Source: Marinifilum_A sediminis (GTDB taxonomy: Bacteria > Bacteroidota > Bacteroidia > Bacteroidales > Marinifilaceae). Taken from it: a stretch of 64,000 nucleotides of DNA. Position numbers and translations under genes: made by a program. The DNA lies in the NCBI GenBank assembly GCA_947496465.1, contig CANMCX010000001.1:930001-994000 (forward strand), read 5' to 3'. The notes beneath the pieces are model-generated. The model saw nothing but the letters and a program-made list of their open reading frames with translations. It had not been told where the DNA came from and did no database searches. Within the stretch, counting starts at the first letter, position 1. Each line of letters starts with the position of its first letter. Positions 36,218 to 43,875 of this stretch are shown here, in pieces.

Positions 36218-37111
36218 TTGAAAAAACAGAAGAAAGCATACATCTACGCTCTATTGGCAATTTTTTGCTGGTCGACAGTTGCCTCGGCATTTAAAATTGC
36301 CCTTGCAGGCATGGATTTTCTTCATTTGTTACTGATATCATCAGGGACGGCGATTTTATTTTTAGCATTATTACTAGGATTTACTGGCAAACTGAAAAAT
36401 AGTTTAGCAGTAACAAAGATGGAATATTTACGATCATCGATTCTTGGATTCCTAAATCCTTTCCTTTATTATCTGATATTATTAAAAGCTTATGACATTT
36501 TGCCTGCTCAATTTGCCATGAGCTTAAATTACATCTGGCCAATTACCTTGGTTCTCTTATCTATTCCACTTCTAAAACAAAAAATAAGCTTAAAGAGTAT
36601 TTTCTGCATTTTCATAAGTTTTTCGGGAGTGCTTGTAATTGCCAATAAAGGTTCTATTTCATCAATAGAAACTCCAGATACCATTGGTGTTCTTATGGCT
36701 CTTGGAAGTTCCATTTTTTGGGCCTTATACTGGATTTACAATGTCAGAGATAAAAGAGAAGCCAATGAAAAACTTTTTCTGAATTTCATTTTTGGATTTA
36801 CATACATTGCTTTCACCATTCTTTTCTTTTCGGAATTTAAATTGCCATCGGGAAATCACATGTTAGCTGCAATATATATTGGCATTGTTGAGTGTGGAAT
36901 TGCTTATGTTCTTTGGCTTAACGCCATGAAACTGACAAGTTCAACTGATAAAATTGGCAATTTGGTATTTTTAAGTCCATTTGCCTCTCTTCTATTTATT
37001 AATCTAATTCTCCGAGAATCTATCTATCTTAGTACTCTTGCAGGATTGGTTCTAATAATAGTTGGAATTATCTTGCAAAAATTCGCACAAAAAAACAATT
37101 CAATTGAGTAA
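36218..37111 (+). CDS. EamA/DMT family transporter
   Basis: A 297-residue membrane protein with ten predicted helices arranged as two EamA repeats (about 8-140 and 155-290), the drug/metabolite transporter superfamily. AIFCWSTVASAFKIAL opens repeat 1, and GVLMALGSSIFWALYWIYN opens repeat 2. Substrates of such proteins range from amino acids to nucleotide sugars, so none is assigned. The start is TTG at 36218, three bases after the previous stop. It overlaps the probable ruvC start by eight bases. Confidence 0.8.
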   Translation: MKKQKKAYIYALLAIFCWSTVASAFKIALAGMDFLHLLLISSGTAILFLALLLGFTGKLKNSLAVTKMEYLRSSILGFLNPFLYYLILLKAYDILPAQFAMSLNYIWPITLVLLSIPLLKQKISLKSIFCIFISFSGVLVIANKGSISSIETPDTIGVLMALGSSIFWALYWIYNVRDKREANEKLFLNFIFGFTYIAFTILFFSEFKLPSGNHMLAAIYIGIVECGIAYVLWLNAMKLTSSTDKIGNLVFLSPFASLLFINLILRESIYLSTLAGLVLIIVGIILQKFAQKNNSIE

Positions 37112-37658
37112 CGACAGAATTATTATGGGAATTGATCCGGGAACCAATTTAATGGGATACGGTTTAATTCGAGTTGTAAATAAAAAGCCTGAAATTCTGG
37201 TTTCAGGTGTTCTGGATTTAAAAAAAATCACAGATCCATACATTAAACTGCAAAAAATTTTTCAACGAACCTTACAGGTTATCGATGAGTATAAACCGGA
37301 TGAATTGGCAATTGAATCTCAATTTTTTGGTAAAAACGTTCAATCGATGTTAAAACTAGGACGCGCACAAGGAGTGGCAATTGCCGCTGCACTGCAACGT
37401 AATATTCCCATTTTTGAATATGCTCCTAAAAAAATTAAGTTGGCAATTACTGGTACAGGAACCGCATCGAAAGAACAGCTGGCAGTTATTCTGCAGCGCT
37501 ATTTTAAAATGAAAGAATTTCCTCAAAACCCTGATGAATCGGATGCTATCGCAATTGCCATGTGTCACTTTTTCCAAAGTAATAATCCTATTGCCAAAGG
37601 GAAATCATCTTCCTGGTCTGATTTTGTAAAGAAAAACCCAGGAAGAGTAAAGAGTTAA
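37104..37658 (+). CDS. ruvC: Crossover junction endodeoxyribonuclease RuvC
   Basis: A 184-residue Holliday-junction resolvase. I set the start at TTG 37104, giving SNDRIIMGIDPGTNLMGYG at the N-terminus; ATG 37125 is the alternative and would begin at MGIDPG. The first catalytic Asp is in GIDPGT (residue 11). The acidic residues in LAIESQFFGKN and in PQNPDESDAIAIAMCH complete the active site. RuvA and RuvB are not nearby. It overlaps the eamA stop, so translation is probably coupled. Confidence 0.93.
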   Translation: MSNDRIIMGIDPGTNLMGYGLIRVVNKKPEILVSGVLDLKKITDPYIKLQKIFQRTLQVIDEYKPDELAIESQFFGKNVQSMLKLGRAQGVAIAAALQRNIPIFEYAPKKIKLAITGTGTASKEQLAVILQRYFKMKEFPQNPDESDAIAIAMCHFFQSNNPIAKGKSSSWSDFVKKNPGRVKS

Positions 37659-37673
37659 ATTTAAAAAATAAAA

Positions 37674-37700
37674 AAGCCGCTAAAAATTAGCGGCTTGATT
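37674..37700. terminator. Terminator between ruvC and the HIT gene
   Basis: AAGCCGCTAA pairs with TTAGCGGCTT around AAA. A and T flanks suggest function on both strands of the convergent gap. Confidence 0.8.
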
Positions 37701-37716
37701 TATATAAAGAATAATC

Positions 37717-38112
37717 TTACTCTAAATTTTTACGTATTGCTTCAGCAACTTCAGCCATTTCTTCCTGAGAAAAACTCAATTTTGGATTGGCAAAATTCAA
37801 ATCACTAATATTATTAATTGGAACCAAGTGAATGTGTGTATGAGGAACTTCTAATCCGATAACTGCTATACCAATTCTCTTGCATTCTACACTTTTTTCG
37901 ACTGCTTTGGCAATTTTCTTGGCAAACAAATTTAATCCGCTTAATACATCATCTTCCAAATCGAAAATATAATCAACCTCCTGCTTTGGAACAACTAAGG
38001 TATGTCCTTTTGCCAATGGGCTTATATCCAAAAAAGCAAAATATTTGTCGGTTTCTGCAATTTTATGGCAAGGAATATCTCCTTGAATTATTTTTGTGAA
38101 AATTGAAGCCAT
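37717..38112 (-). CDS. HIT family nucleotide hydrolase/transferase
   Basis: A 131-residue histidine-triad protein. It opens SIFTKIIQGDIPCHKIAETDKYFAFLD, typical of the Hint/PKCI branch, and the triad HTHIHLV lies near residues 101-107 with the catalytic His in the middle. Hint-like proteins hydrolyse adenosine phosphoramidates and similar compounds. It starts 33 bases after greA on the same strand, an arrangement I recall as common in Bacteroidota. It is cytosolic, of normal length. Confidence 0.93.
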   Translation of the reverse strand: MASIFTKIIQGDIPCHKIAETDKYFAFLDISPLAKGHTLVVPKQEVDYIFDLEDDVLSGLNLFAKKIAKAVEKSVECKRIGIAVIGLEVPHTHIHLVPINNISDLNFANPKLSFSQEEMAEVAEAIRKNLE

Positions 38113-38145
38113 ATCTTTTGTTTTGAATCTTTTTACAATAGTTGA

Positions 38146-38619
38146 TTAAATAGAAATCTCAACAATCTCGAAAGGAATAATTCCATTTGGAACCTGAATT
38201 TCTACAACATCACCAACTTTTTTGCCAATTAAACCTTTAGCAATTGGTGTGTTGATAGACAATTTTCCTTTTTTGAAATCTGCCTCTGATTCAGAAACCA
38301 ATGTATATGTCATCACAGCACCATTCTTTTGATTTTTAATGGTAACCTTGTTCATCATCTGAACTTTTGATGTATCAATTTTAGTTTCATCAATTACACG
38401 ACTATTGGCAACCACGCCTCTCAACTGTGCAATTTTAGCTTCCAATAATCCTTGAGCTTCTTTTGCTGCATCGTACTCAGCATTTTCTGATAAATCTCCC
38501 TTATCAATTGCTTCTCCGATTTGCTTTGAAATTTTAGGACGTTCAATCGTCTCTAATTGTTCAAGCTCTTCTCTTAATTTTTTTAAACCTTCTGCTGTTA
38601 TATAAGAATAACCAGACAT
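38146..38619 (-). CDS. greA: Transcription elongation factor GreA
   Basis: A 157-residue factor that stimulates RNA polymerase to cleave backtracked transcripts. The N-terminal coiled coil (about 10-75) holds DKGDLSENAEYDAAKEAQGLLE, with the acidic tip residues DLSENAEY that act in the polymerase channel. The C-terminal FKBP-like domain ends in IPFEIVEIS. AGGAGG lies about six bases before the ATG, one of the few clear Shine-Dalgarno sequences in the window. It is first gene of greA-HIT. Confidence 0.96.
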   Translation of the reverse strand: MSGYSYITAEGLKKLREELEQLETIERPKISKQIGEAIDKGDLSENAEYDAAKEAQGLLEAKIAQLRGVVANSRVIDETKIDTSKVQMMNKVTIKNQKNGAVMTYTLVSESEADFKKGKLSINTPIAKGLIGKKVGDVVEIQVPNGIIPFEIVEISI

Positions 38620-38680
38620 AATATCCTCCTATTTATTTTTTCTTGATTTTTTAATACCCAGATCTTTAAGAATCTATAAA

Positions 38681-38727
38681 AACAAAAAGAATCCCGATAA
38701 TACGGAACTCTTCAAGGCGCAAATATA
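38681..38727 (-). promoter_or_regulatory. greA promoter with a terminator-like hairpin in the leader
   Basis: The minus strand has TATATTTGC at 38727-38719 (exact -7 match). Immediately downstream GAGTTCCG (38710-38703) pairs with CGGGATTC (38696-38689), using two G-U pairs, and is followed by five T, a G and more T (38688-38678). The hairpin would form at the extreme 5' end of the greA transcript. It could also end transcripts from the gene at 38798. Pattern seen directly; function inferred. Confidence 0.5.
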
Positions 38728-38797
38728 TTAATTATATCAATAAGCCCTTTCTCAAATAGTGTTTAACTGGGACTTATAAAAGTACAAAAAAATTATA

Positions 38798-39241
38798 CTA
38801 TTGATACTTTCTATCTAAAATTTCCTTGTAAATAATTGCTTGGCGCCAATCTACTTCTTCAGCTTCCTCAGCCTCATCTTCTTCTTCATAATTCTTTCTC
38901 AAATCATCAAAAACACTTTTCTTAGGTTGATCCGAATACTCAATACTCACTTCCTTTACTTCAGGAGTTGTTTCAACAATTTCTTCTTTAATAGGTAACT
39001 CTTCTATTTCATCATAAGTCTGTTCATAAGGTTTTGGAATTTCCTGTCCCAACAAGGCTTCAAAAACAGAATCGAAACTATTATCTTCAGATTGTTTTGG
39101 TCTTACTGGCTGAATTGGCTGTTCATATTCCTCTTCATCAGGTGGACTTACAGCCACAGGTTTCTTCTTCTTAAGTGCTCCAAACACACCAAAAAGTGCT
39201 AGTAATAACAGATAAATTATATTTCCCCAACCTTCGTCCAT
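38798..39241 (-). CDS. Hypothetical single-pass membrane protein with acidic tail
   Basis: A 147-residue protein that I do not recognise. A short N-terminus is followed by one membrane helix (about 6-22, IIYLLLLALFGVFGAL), then KKKKP, which predicts the long C-terminal part is cytoplasmic. That part is Pro/Glu/Asp-rich and probably disordered (about 25-125), ending in a short helix that contains WRQAIIYKEILDRKY. It is upstream of greA on the same strand, 178 bases away. The layout resembles small membrane scaffolds, but no function is supported. Confidence 0.6.
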   Translation of the reverse strand: MDEGWGNIIYLLLLALFGVFGALKKKKPVAVSPPDEEEYEQPIQPVRPKQSEDNSFDSVFEALLGQEIPKPYEQTYDEIEELPIKEEIVETTPEVKEVSIEYSDQPKKSVFDDLRKNYEEEDEAEEAEEVDWRQAIIYKEILDRKYQ

Positions 39242-39334
39242 GAGTATACTAATAATGTGATTTTTATTTCTAGTTTTACCGCAACGAAATACTAAATCTC
39301 ATGTATACTCGTTATAATCGCAAAACTTTAAACT

Positions 39335-39796
39335 ATGAATGTCAACAAATCAAATTTACTATATTTTTTTCTTTTACTTACTTTAAGCTCTCTTTTTTGT
39401 TCATGTAGTTCCAATTCTGAAGAAGATGAAATTATTCCCAATACCTATATAAATGCTACTATTTATTTAGATTATTATAGCGAATTGGGTTCTGTGGGTA
39501 ATGCCATTTACTTTGAAACCATAAATGGAAGTAGCGTTGGATATCTTGGACATGGAGTAATTGTAGTAAAAGTAAATAATGGATTTTCTGCCTTCGATGC
39601 TACATGTTCACACGATATAGAAGATGAAGCTCATGTTGAGTTGGATGGAACTTTTGCTGAATGCCCAATATGTAATAGTAAATTCAATCTTCTCGATGGT
39701 GGATATCCATTCGAAGGTTCTGTAGCAAGATATCCTCTAAAAGAATTTTCTACTAGCTATTCGTCTTCCAGCAATACTCTTCGTATTTATAACTAA
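39335..39796 (+). CDS. Rieske-like lipoprotein with altered ligand set
   Basis: A 153-residue lipoprotein; the lipobox is LFCSC, with Cys24 the probable lipid site. The mature part reads as a Rieske-type [2Fe-2S] domain: a Cys-x-His ligand pair as CSH (91-93), and the second ligand loop as CPICNSKFNLLDG (110-122). In normal Rieske proteins the second loop is Cys-x-x-His. Here the His is Cys113, so the cluster, if present, would have three Cys and one His. The rest of the fold, including the final ARYPLKEF strand, is consistent with the family. It is a single gene, with a hairpin terminator after it. Electron-transfer partners are unknown. Confidence 0.65.
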   Translation: MNVNKSNLLYFFLLLTLSSLFCSCSSNSEEDEIIPNTYINATIYLDYYSELGSVGNAIYFETINGSSVGYLGHGVIVVKVNNGFSAFDATCSHDIEDEAHVELDGTFAECPICNSKFNLLDGGYPFEGSVARYPLKEFSTSYSSSSNTLRIYN

Positions 39797-39810
39797 TTTT
39801 AAGACATAAA

Positions 39811-39840
39811 AAAATCAGTCCTTTTCGTAAAGAACTAATT
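39811..39840 (+). terminator. Terminator after the Rieske-like gene
   Basis: AAATCAGTCCTTT pairs with AAAGAACTAATTT (two G-U pairs) around TCGT. The right arm ends in T. Confidence 0.65.
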
Positions 39841-39922
39841 TTCACACCTTAAATATAACAAAATCAGGATACAATCAAAATCCACAAAATTTTACTTTTT
39901 AAGATTTTATAGTTAAAAAACC

Positions 39923-39949
39923 TTGACACGGTAAACAATAATGTATAAT
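39923..39949 (+). promoter_or_regulatory. Possible hppA promoter, E. coli sigma-70-like
   Basis: TTGACA (39923-39928) and TATAAT (39944-39949) are perfect classical hexamers, but only 15 bases apart. The window's other promoters use TAnnTTTG. The site overlaps an upstream in-frame ATG at 39941, which favours ATG 39989 as the true start of hppA. Confidence 0.3.
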
Positions 39950-39988
39950 TTGAAAGGAAATTCACCTATTCAAATTAATTTTTATCCT

Positions 39989-42508
39989 ATGAAAAAAACA
40001 TTATTACTACTAGTGTTCGGGGTATTATTGGCTCCCTTCACAAGTTTTGCAAGTGAAGCCGATTTAGTTGTTCCGGATCTTAAACAAAGTATTTTTGAAG
40101 GTTTGTTCGGAATAAATGGCTGGGACTTGCTATTTTACGGCATCATTGTAATTGCATTAGGACTGTTATTTGGTATGATACAATTCAATCGTATCAAAAA
40201 ACTTCCAGTACATCACTCAATGGCCAAGGTTTCAAATATTATTTACGAAACCTGTAAAACCTACTTGCTACAGCAAGGAAAATTTTTGATTATTCTTTTC
40301 GTTATTATAGGTGTTGCCATAGCCTATTACTTTATAGCATTGGCACATGTATCAGTACCTAAAACCATGCTGATTCTTCTTTGGACAGTACTTGGTATAC
40401 TAGGATCCTATGGTGTGGCCTGGTTTGGAATCAGAATTAATACTTACGCAAACAGTCGTACTTCATTTGCTGCACTTAAGAAGAAACCTTTCGATGTAAT
40501 GTCTATTCCTTTACAGGCAGGTATGAGTGTTGGTCTTCTTTTAATTTGTGTAGAATTAATCATGATGATTGCCATCCTTCTTTTCATTCCTGGTGAAAGT
40601 GCCGGAGCATGTTTTGTTGGATTTGCAATTGGAGAATCATTGGGTGCATCAGCATTAAGAATTGCTGGTGGTATCTTTACAAAGATTGCTGATATTGGAG
40701 CCGATTTAATGAAAATTGTCTTTAAAATTGGTGAAGATGATCCTCGTAATCCGGGTGTAATTGCCGACTGTACTGGTGATAATGCTGGTGATAGTGTTGG
40801 ACCTACGGCTGATGGTTTTGAAACCTATGGTGTAACCGGTGTTGCCTTAATTACTTTCATTATTTTGATGTTTGGTGAAACTGGTTTAATGCCAAATGTT
40901 GGTTTTGCATCTACTTTAATTGTATGGATTTTTGCCATGCGTGTCTTAATGATATTCACATCGGTATTTGCATATCTGGTTAATCAAGCTATCGCAAAAG
41001 CTAAATACAGCAAACTAGATAAATTCAATTTTGAAGCTCCTTTAACTGCTTTGGTATGGATTACATCAATTATTTCAATTGTAGTTACATATGCTTTAAG
41101 TTATGTACTGATTTCTGATCTTCCGGAAGGATTGTGGTGGAAATTATCTACTATTATTTCTTGTGGTACACTCGCAGCAGCTGTTATTCCTGAATTAACC
41201 AAAGCTTTTACCAGTTCGGGTTCACGCCATGTACAGGAAGTTGTAACTGCTTCTCGTGAAGGTGGAGCATCTCTTACTATACTCTCAGGTATGGTAGCTG
41301 GTAACTTTTCTGCTTTCTGGAAAGGAATGGTTATGATGGCTTTAATGGCTATTGCATTCTACACCGTTCAAGATATTGCAATTTTTGGTGAGTATCCGGG
41401 AATTTTTGCCTTTGGTTTGGTTGCCTTTGGTTTCTTAGGTATGGGACCTGTAACCATTGCTGTTGATAGTTATGGTCCGGTAACCGATAACGCACAATCT
41501 GTTTTTGAATTATCGCAAATCGAAAAAATTCCAAATATTAAAGAAGAAATTAACAAAGACTTTGGTTTCGAGCCTAATTTTGAAACTGGTAAGCACAATT
41601 TGGAAGAAAATGATTCTGCCGGTAACACATTTAAAGCTACGGCTAAGCCTGTATTAATTGGTACTGCCGTAATTGGTGCTACAACCATGATTTTCGCCAT
41701 TATCTTACTTTTGAAAGGAACTGTTCTTTCTACAGGAGAATCATTATTACAAATTCAATTAACCGATCCTTCTGTTATTCTAGGTTTAATTACAGGTGGT
41801 GCAGTAATTTTCTGGTTCTCCGGTGCATCTATGCAAGCAGTTACTACAGGAGCTTATCGTGCGGTTGAATACATCAAGAAAAATATCAATTTAGATAAAA
41901 CTGAAGCCGATATTGAGGATTCTAAAAATGTAGTGAAAATTTGTACACAGTATGCCCAAACAGGAATGTGGAATATTTTTGCCGTAATTCTAAGTTTAAC
42001 TTTGGCATTCGCATTCTTCAGCCCTAACTTCTTTGTTGCCTACCTAATTTCAATTGCAATTTTTGGTCTGTTCCAGGCAATGTATATGGCAAATGCCGGT
42101 GGTGCTTGGGATAATGCCAAAAAAGTAGTTGAGGTAGATTTAAAAGAGAAAAACACGCCTCTTCACGATGCTACAATTATTGGAGATACAGTTGGTGACC
42201 CATACAAGGATACTACTTCCGTTGCGTTAAATCCAATTATTAAATTCTCGACCTTATTTGGATTGTTAGCTGCAGAAATTGCCATAGAATTAATTGTTAA
42301 AGCTGATAAAACAGGGGCAACAAATATTGCACCTTACATTGGAACATTATTCTTGATTATAGGCTTATTCTTTGTATATCGATCTTTCTATGGAATGAGA
42401 ATTCCACATAAACTTATTAACGAATCTAATTCAAAACCAGAAGCAAAAAATGATGAAATAAGTTCAAATCATCAACAAAACGCTCCAATTGCAGCTAATA
42501 AAAATTAA
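39989..42508 (+). CDS. hppA: Membrane-bound ion-translocating pyrophosphatase
   Basis: About 839 residues with roughly sixteen membrane helices. It hydrolyses cytosolic pyrophosphate and pumps ions outward. I choose ATG 39989, which begins a signal-like MKKTLLLLVFGVLLAPFTSF. Active-site segments are present: KIADIGADLMKIVFKIGEDD, PGVIADCTGDNAGDSVGPTADGFE read as adjacent blocks, and a C-terminal DATIIGDTVGDPYKDT. The GNTFKAT segment carries Lys where potassium-dependent enzymes have Ala, suggesting a potassium-independent type. It is longer than usual because of a hydrophilic C-terminal tail. Proton pumping is the likelier mode but is not proven. Confidence 0.92.
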   Translation: MKKTLLLLVFGVLLAPFTSFASEADLVVPDLKQSIFEGLFGINGWDLLFYGIIVIALGLLFGMIQFNRIKKLPVHHSMAKVSNIIYETCKTYLLQQGKFLIILFVIIGVAIAYYFIALAHVSVPKTMLILLWTVLGILGSYGVAWFGIRINTYANSRTSFAALKKKPFDVMSIPLQAGMSVGLLLICVELIMMIAILLFIPGESAGACFVGFAIGESLGASALRIAGGIFTKIADIGADLMKIVFKIGEDDPRNPGVIADCTGDNAGDSVGPTADGFETYGVTGVALITFIILMFGETGLMPNVGFASTLIVWIFAMRVLMIFTSVFAYLVNQAIAKAKYSKLDKFNFEAPLTALVWITSIISIVVTYALSYVLISDLPEGLWWKLSTIISCGTLAAAVIPELTKAFTSSGSRHVQEVVTASREGGASLTILSGMVAGNFSAFWKGMVMMALMAIAFYTVQDIAIFGEYPGIFAFGLVAFGFLGMGPVTIAVDSYGPVTDNAQSVFELSQIEKIPNIKEEINKDFGFEPNFETGKHNLEENDSAGNTFKATAKPVLIGTAVIGATTMIFAIILLLKGTVLSTGESLLQIQLTDPSVILGLITGGAVIFWFSGASMQAVTTGAYRAVEYIKKNINLDKTEADIEDSKNVVKICTQYAQTGMWNIFAVILSLTLAFAFFSPNFFVAYLISIAIFGLFQAMYMANAGGAWDNAKKVVEVDLKEKNTPLHDATIIGDTVGDPYKDTTSVALNPIIKFSTLFGLLAAEIAIELIVKADKTGATNIAPYIGTLFLIIGLFFVYRSFYGMRIPHKLINESNSKPEAKNDEISSNHQQNAPIAANKN

Positions 42509-42526
42509 ATTTGAATCATAAAAAAG

Positions 42527-42558
42527 AGCCCCGGAGAATCTTCTTCGGGGTTATTTTT
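42527..42558. terminator. Bidirectional terminator between hppA and ribF
   Basis: AGCCCCGGAGAA pairs with TTCTTCGGGGTT (two G-U), flanked by an A run on the left and T run on the right, between convergent genes. Confidence 0.85.
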
Positions 42559-43487
42559 TATCCCAATAATTCAAGCACCGCATCCTTATCTTTTGACAAT
42601 TGCGCTTTTAATTCATCAATGGAATTAAAGAATTGCTCGTTTCTAATGCGTTGGTAAAAATGAATGGTAATGTTCCTGTAGTAAATGTCCTGATCGAAAT
42701 CCAAAATATGCACTTCAATTGAACGATTATCCAATTGATTGTTAACTGTAGGACGAACTCCAATATTTAACATTCCTAAATACCTTTTATCATCCACATC
42801 AACCTTAACAGCGTAAACACCATCTTTAGGAACTAGTTTGTAGCTTTCCTGGGGGTCGATATTTGCTGTAGGAAATCCAATTTTATGACCTAATTTCTTA
42901 CCATCAATTACATCACCTTTGATAAAAAATCGATAGCCCAAATATTTATTGGCAGTTTTGATATCACCTTCAGAAATTGCTTTGCGAACCTTGGTTGAAC
43001 TTACATTTATCGCATCCATATTCAACACATCCTGGCGTTCAATCTTAAAATTCAACTGATCGGCAAATACCTTTAAATCTTCGTATTTTCCCTCTCTGTT
43101 GTGACCAAATCTATGATCATAGCCCACAACCAGATATTTCATACCTAATTGTTTTACCAATATCTGCTCAACAAACTCAACGTAAGATAATTTTGAAAAT
43201 TCTTTAGTAAACGGATAGATTACCAAATGATCAATTCCTGCTGCTTCCAATAAAACTTTCTTCTCCTCTAATGTATTAATCAAACGAAGCCCATTATTCT
43301 CCTCACTTAAAACCAATCTTGGGTGAGGATAAAAAGTGAAGATTACGGTTTCTCCTTTTACTTTATGAGCCAATTCTTGCAGGCGACGAATTACCTTACG
43401 ATGTCCCAAATGAACACCATCAAAAGTACCAATAGTAACTACAGGGTTAAGGGCAGAGAAATCTTTAAGATCCGTATATATTTTCAT
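42558..43487 (-). CDS. ribF: Bifunctional riboflavin kinase / FAD synthetase
   Basis: A 309-residue enzyme that phosphorylates riboflavin to FMN and adenylylates it to FAD. The N-terminal FMN adenylyltransferase domain has GTFDGVHLGHRKVIRRL (about 18-34) and a later TKVRKAISEGD. The C-terminal kinase domain contains GHKIGFPTANI and GVYAVKVDVD. Length is normal. It is convergent with hppA and appears monocistronic. FAD and FMN from this enzyme supply many of the redox enzymes in the cell. Confidence 0.96.
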   Translation of the reverse strand: MKIYTDLKDFSALNPVVTIGTFDGVHLGHRKVIRRLQELAHKVKGETVIFTFYPHPRLVLSEENNGLRLINTLEEKKVLLEAAGIDHLVIYPFTKEFSKLSYVEFVEQILVKQLGMKYLVVGYDHRFGHNREGKYEDLKVFADQLNFKIERQDVLNMDAINVSSTKVRKAISEGDIKTANKYLGYRFFIKGDVIDGKKLGHKIGFPTANIDPQESYKLVPKDGVYAVKVDVDDKRYLGMLNIGVRPTVNNQLDNRSIEVHILDFDQDIYYRNITIHFYQRIRNEQFFNSIDELKAQLSKDKDAVLELLG

Positions 43488-43875
43488 TCCTGATATTTAA
43501 TTTGAATAGAAAGCAACTGTACCAAATCAAGACAAAGAATATTAATTTCCAGTTCGGTAATGTTATTCTACCAGCTATCTTTCGTGGCAAAAATATGAAA
43601 ATTTCGGGAACATTCTGATAATTGCCATTTTCAGTTCTACGAAATGATGCCTGAGTTTCCAAACAAAATTATCCATGCCAATAAGTTCATAATGATAAAA
43701 CAGGAAATTATTAGTAAATTTCCGCCTCGCTATTCTAGAATACTTAATGTGTATTCAATTGCAATAATTCAAATTTTAAATATTCGTTAAAATCACATCT
43801 GATAACAAAGACATTACGACTATTTTAGAATAAAACTGAGAACAATAAAGCTTAATAACGCAAACTAATCATAGA
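43488..43875. other. 388-base gap between divergent ribF and the thioredoxin-like gene
   Basis: A/T-rich sequence with no convincing reading frame, no exact TAnnTTTG match at a useful position and no strong hairpin. It must hold both divergent promoters, but I could not place them. A short 65-codon frame on the minus strand (43465-43662) overlaps ribF and has no coding character. Confidence 0.5.

Noticed and set aside
37062..37103. Longer ruvC frame starting inside eamA
   Set aside because: The extra residues are the eamA sequence in another frame and do not resemble RuvC; the SNDRIIMGIDPG start fits the family.
39335..39796. Standard Rieske protein of a quinol oxidase complex
   Set aside because: The second His ligand is missing, no cytochrome b gene is nearby, and the protein is a lipoprotein rather than a membrane-helix-anchored subunit.
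39941..39988. Upstream ATG for hppA
   Set aside because: It overlaps promoter-like hexamers and places 16 hydrophilic residues before the signal-like MKKTLLLL.
43465..43662. 65-codon minus-strand frame upstream of ribF
   Set aside because: It overlaps the ribF start region and shows no conserved motif; probably chance.
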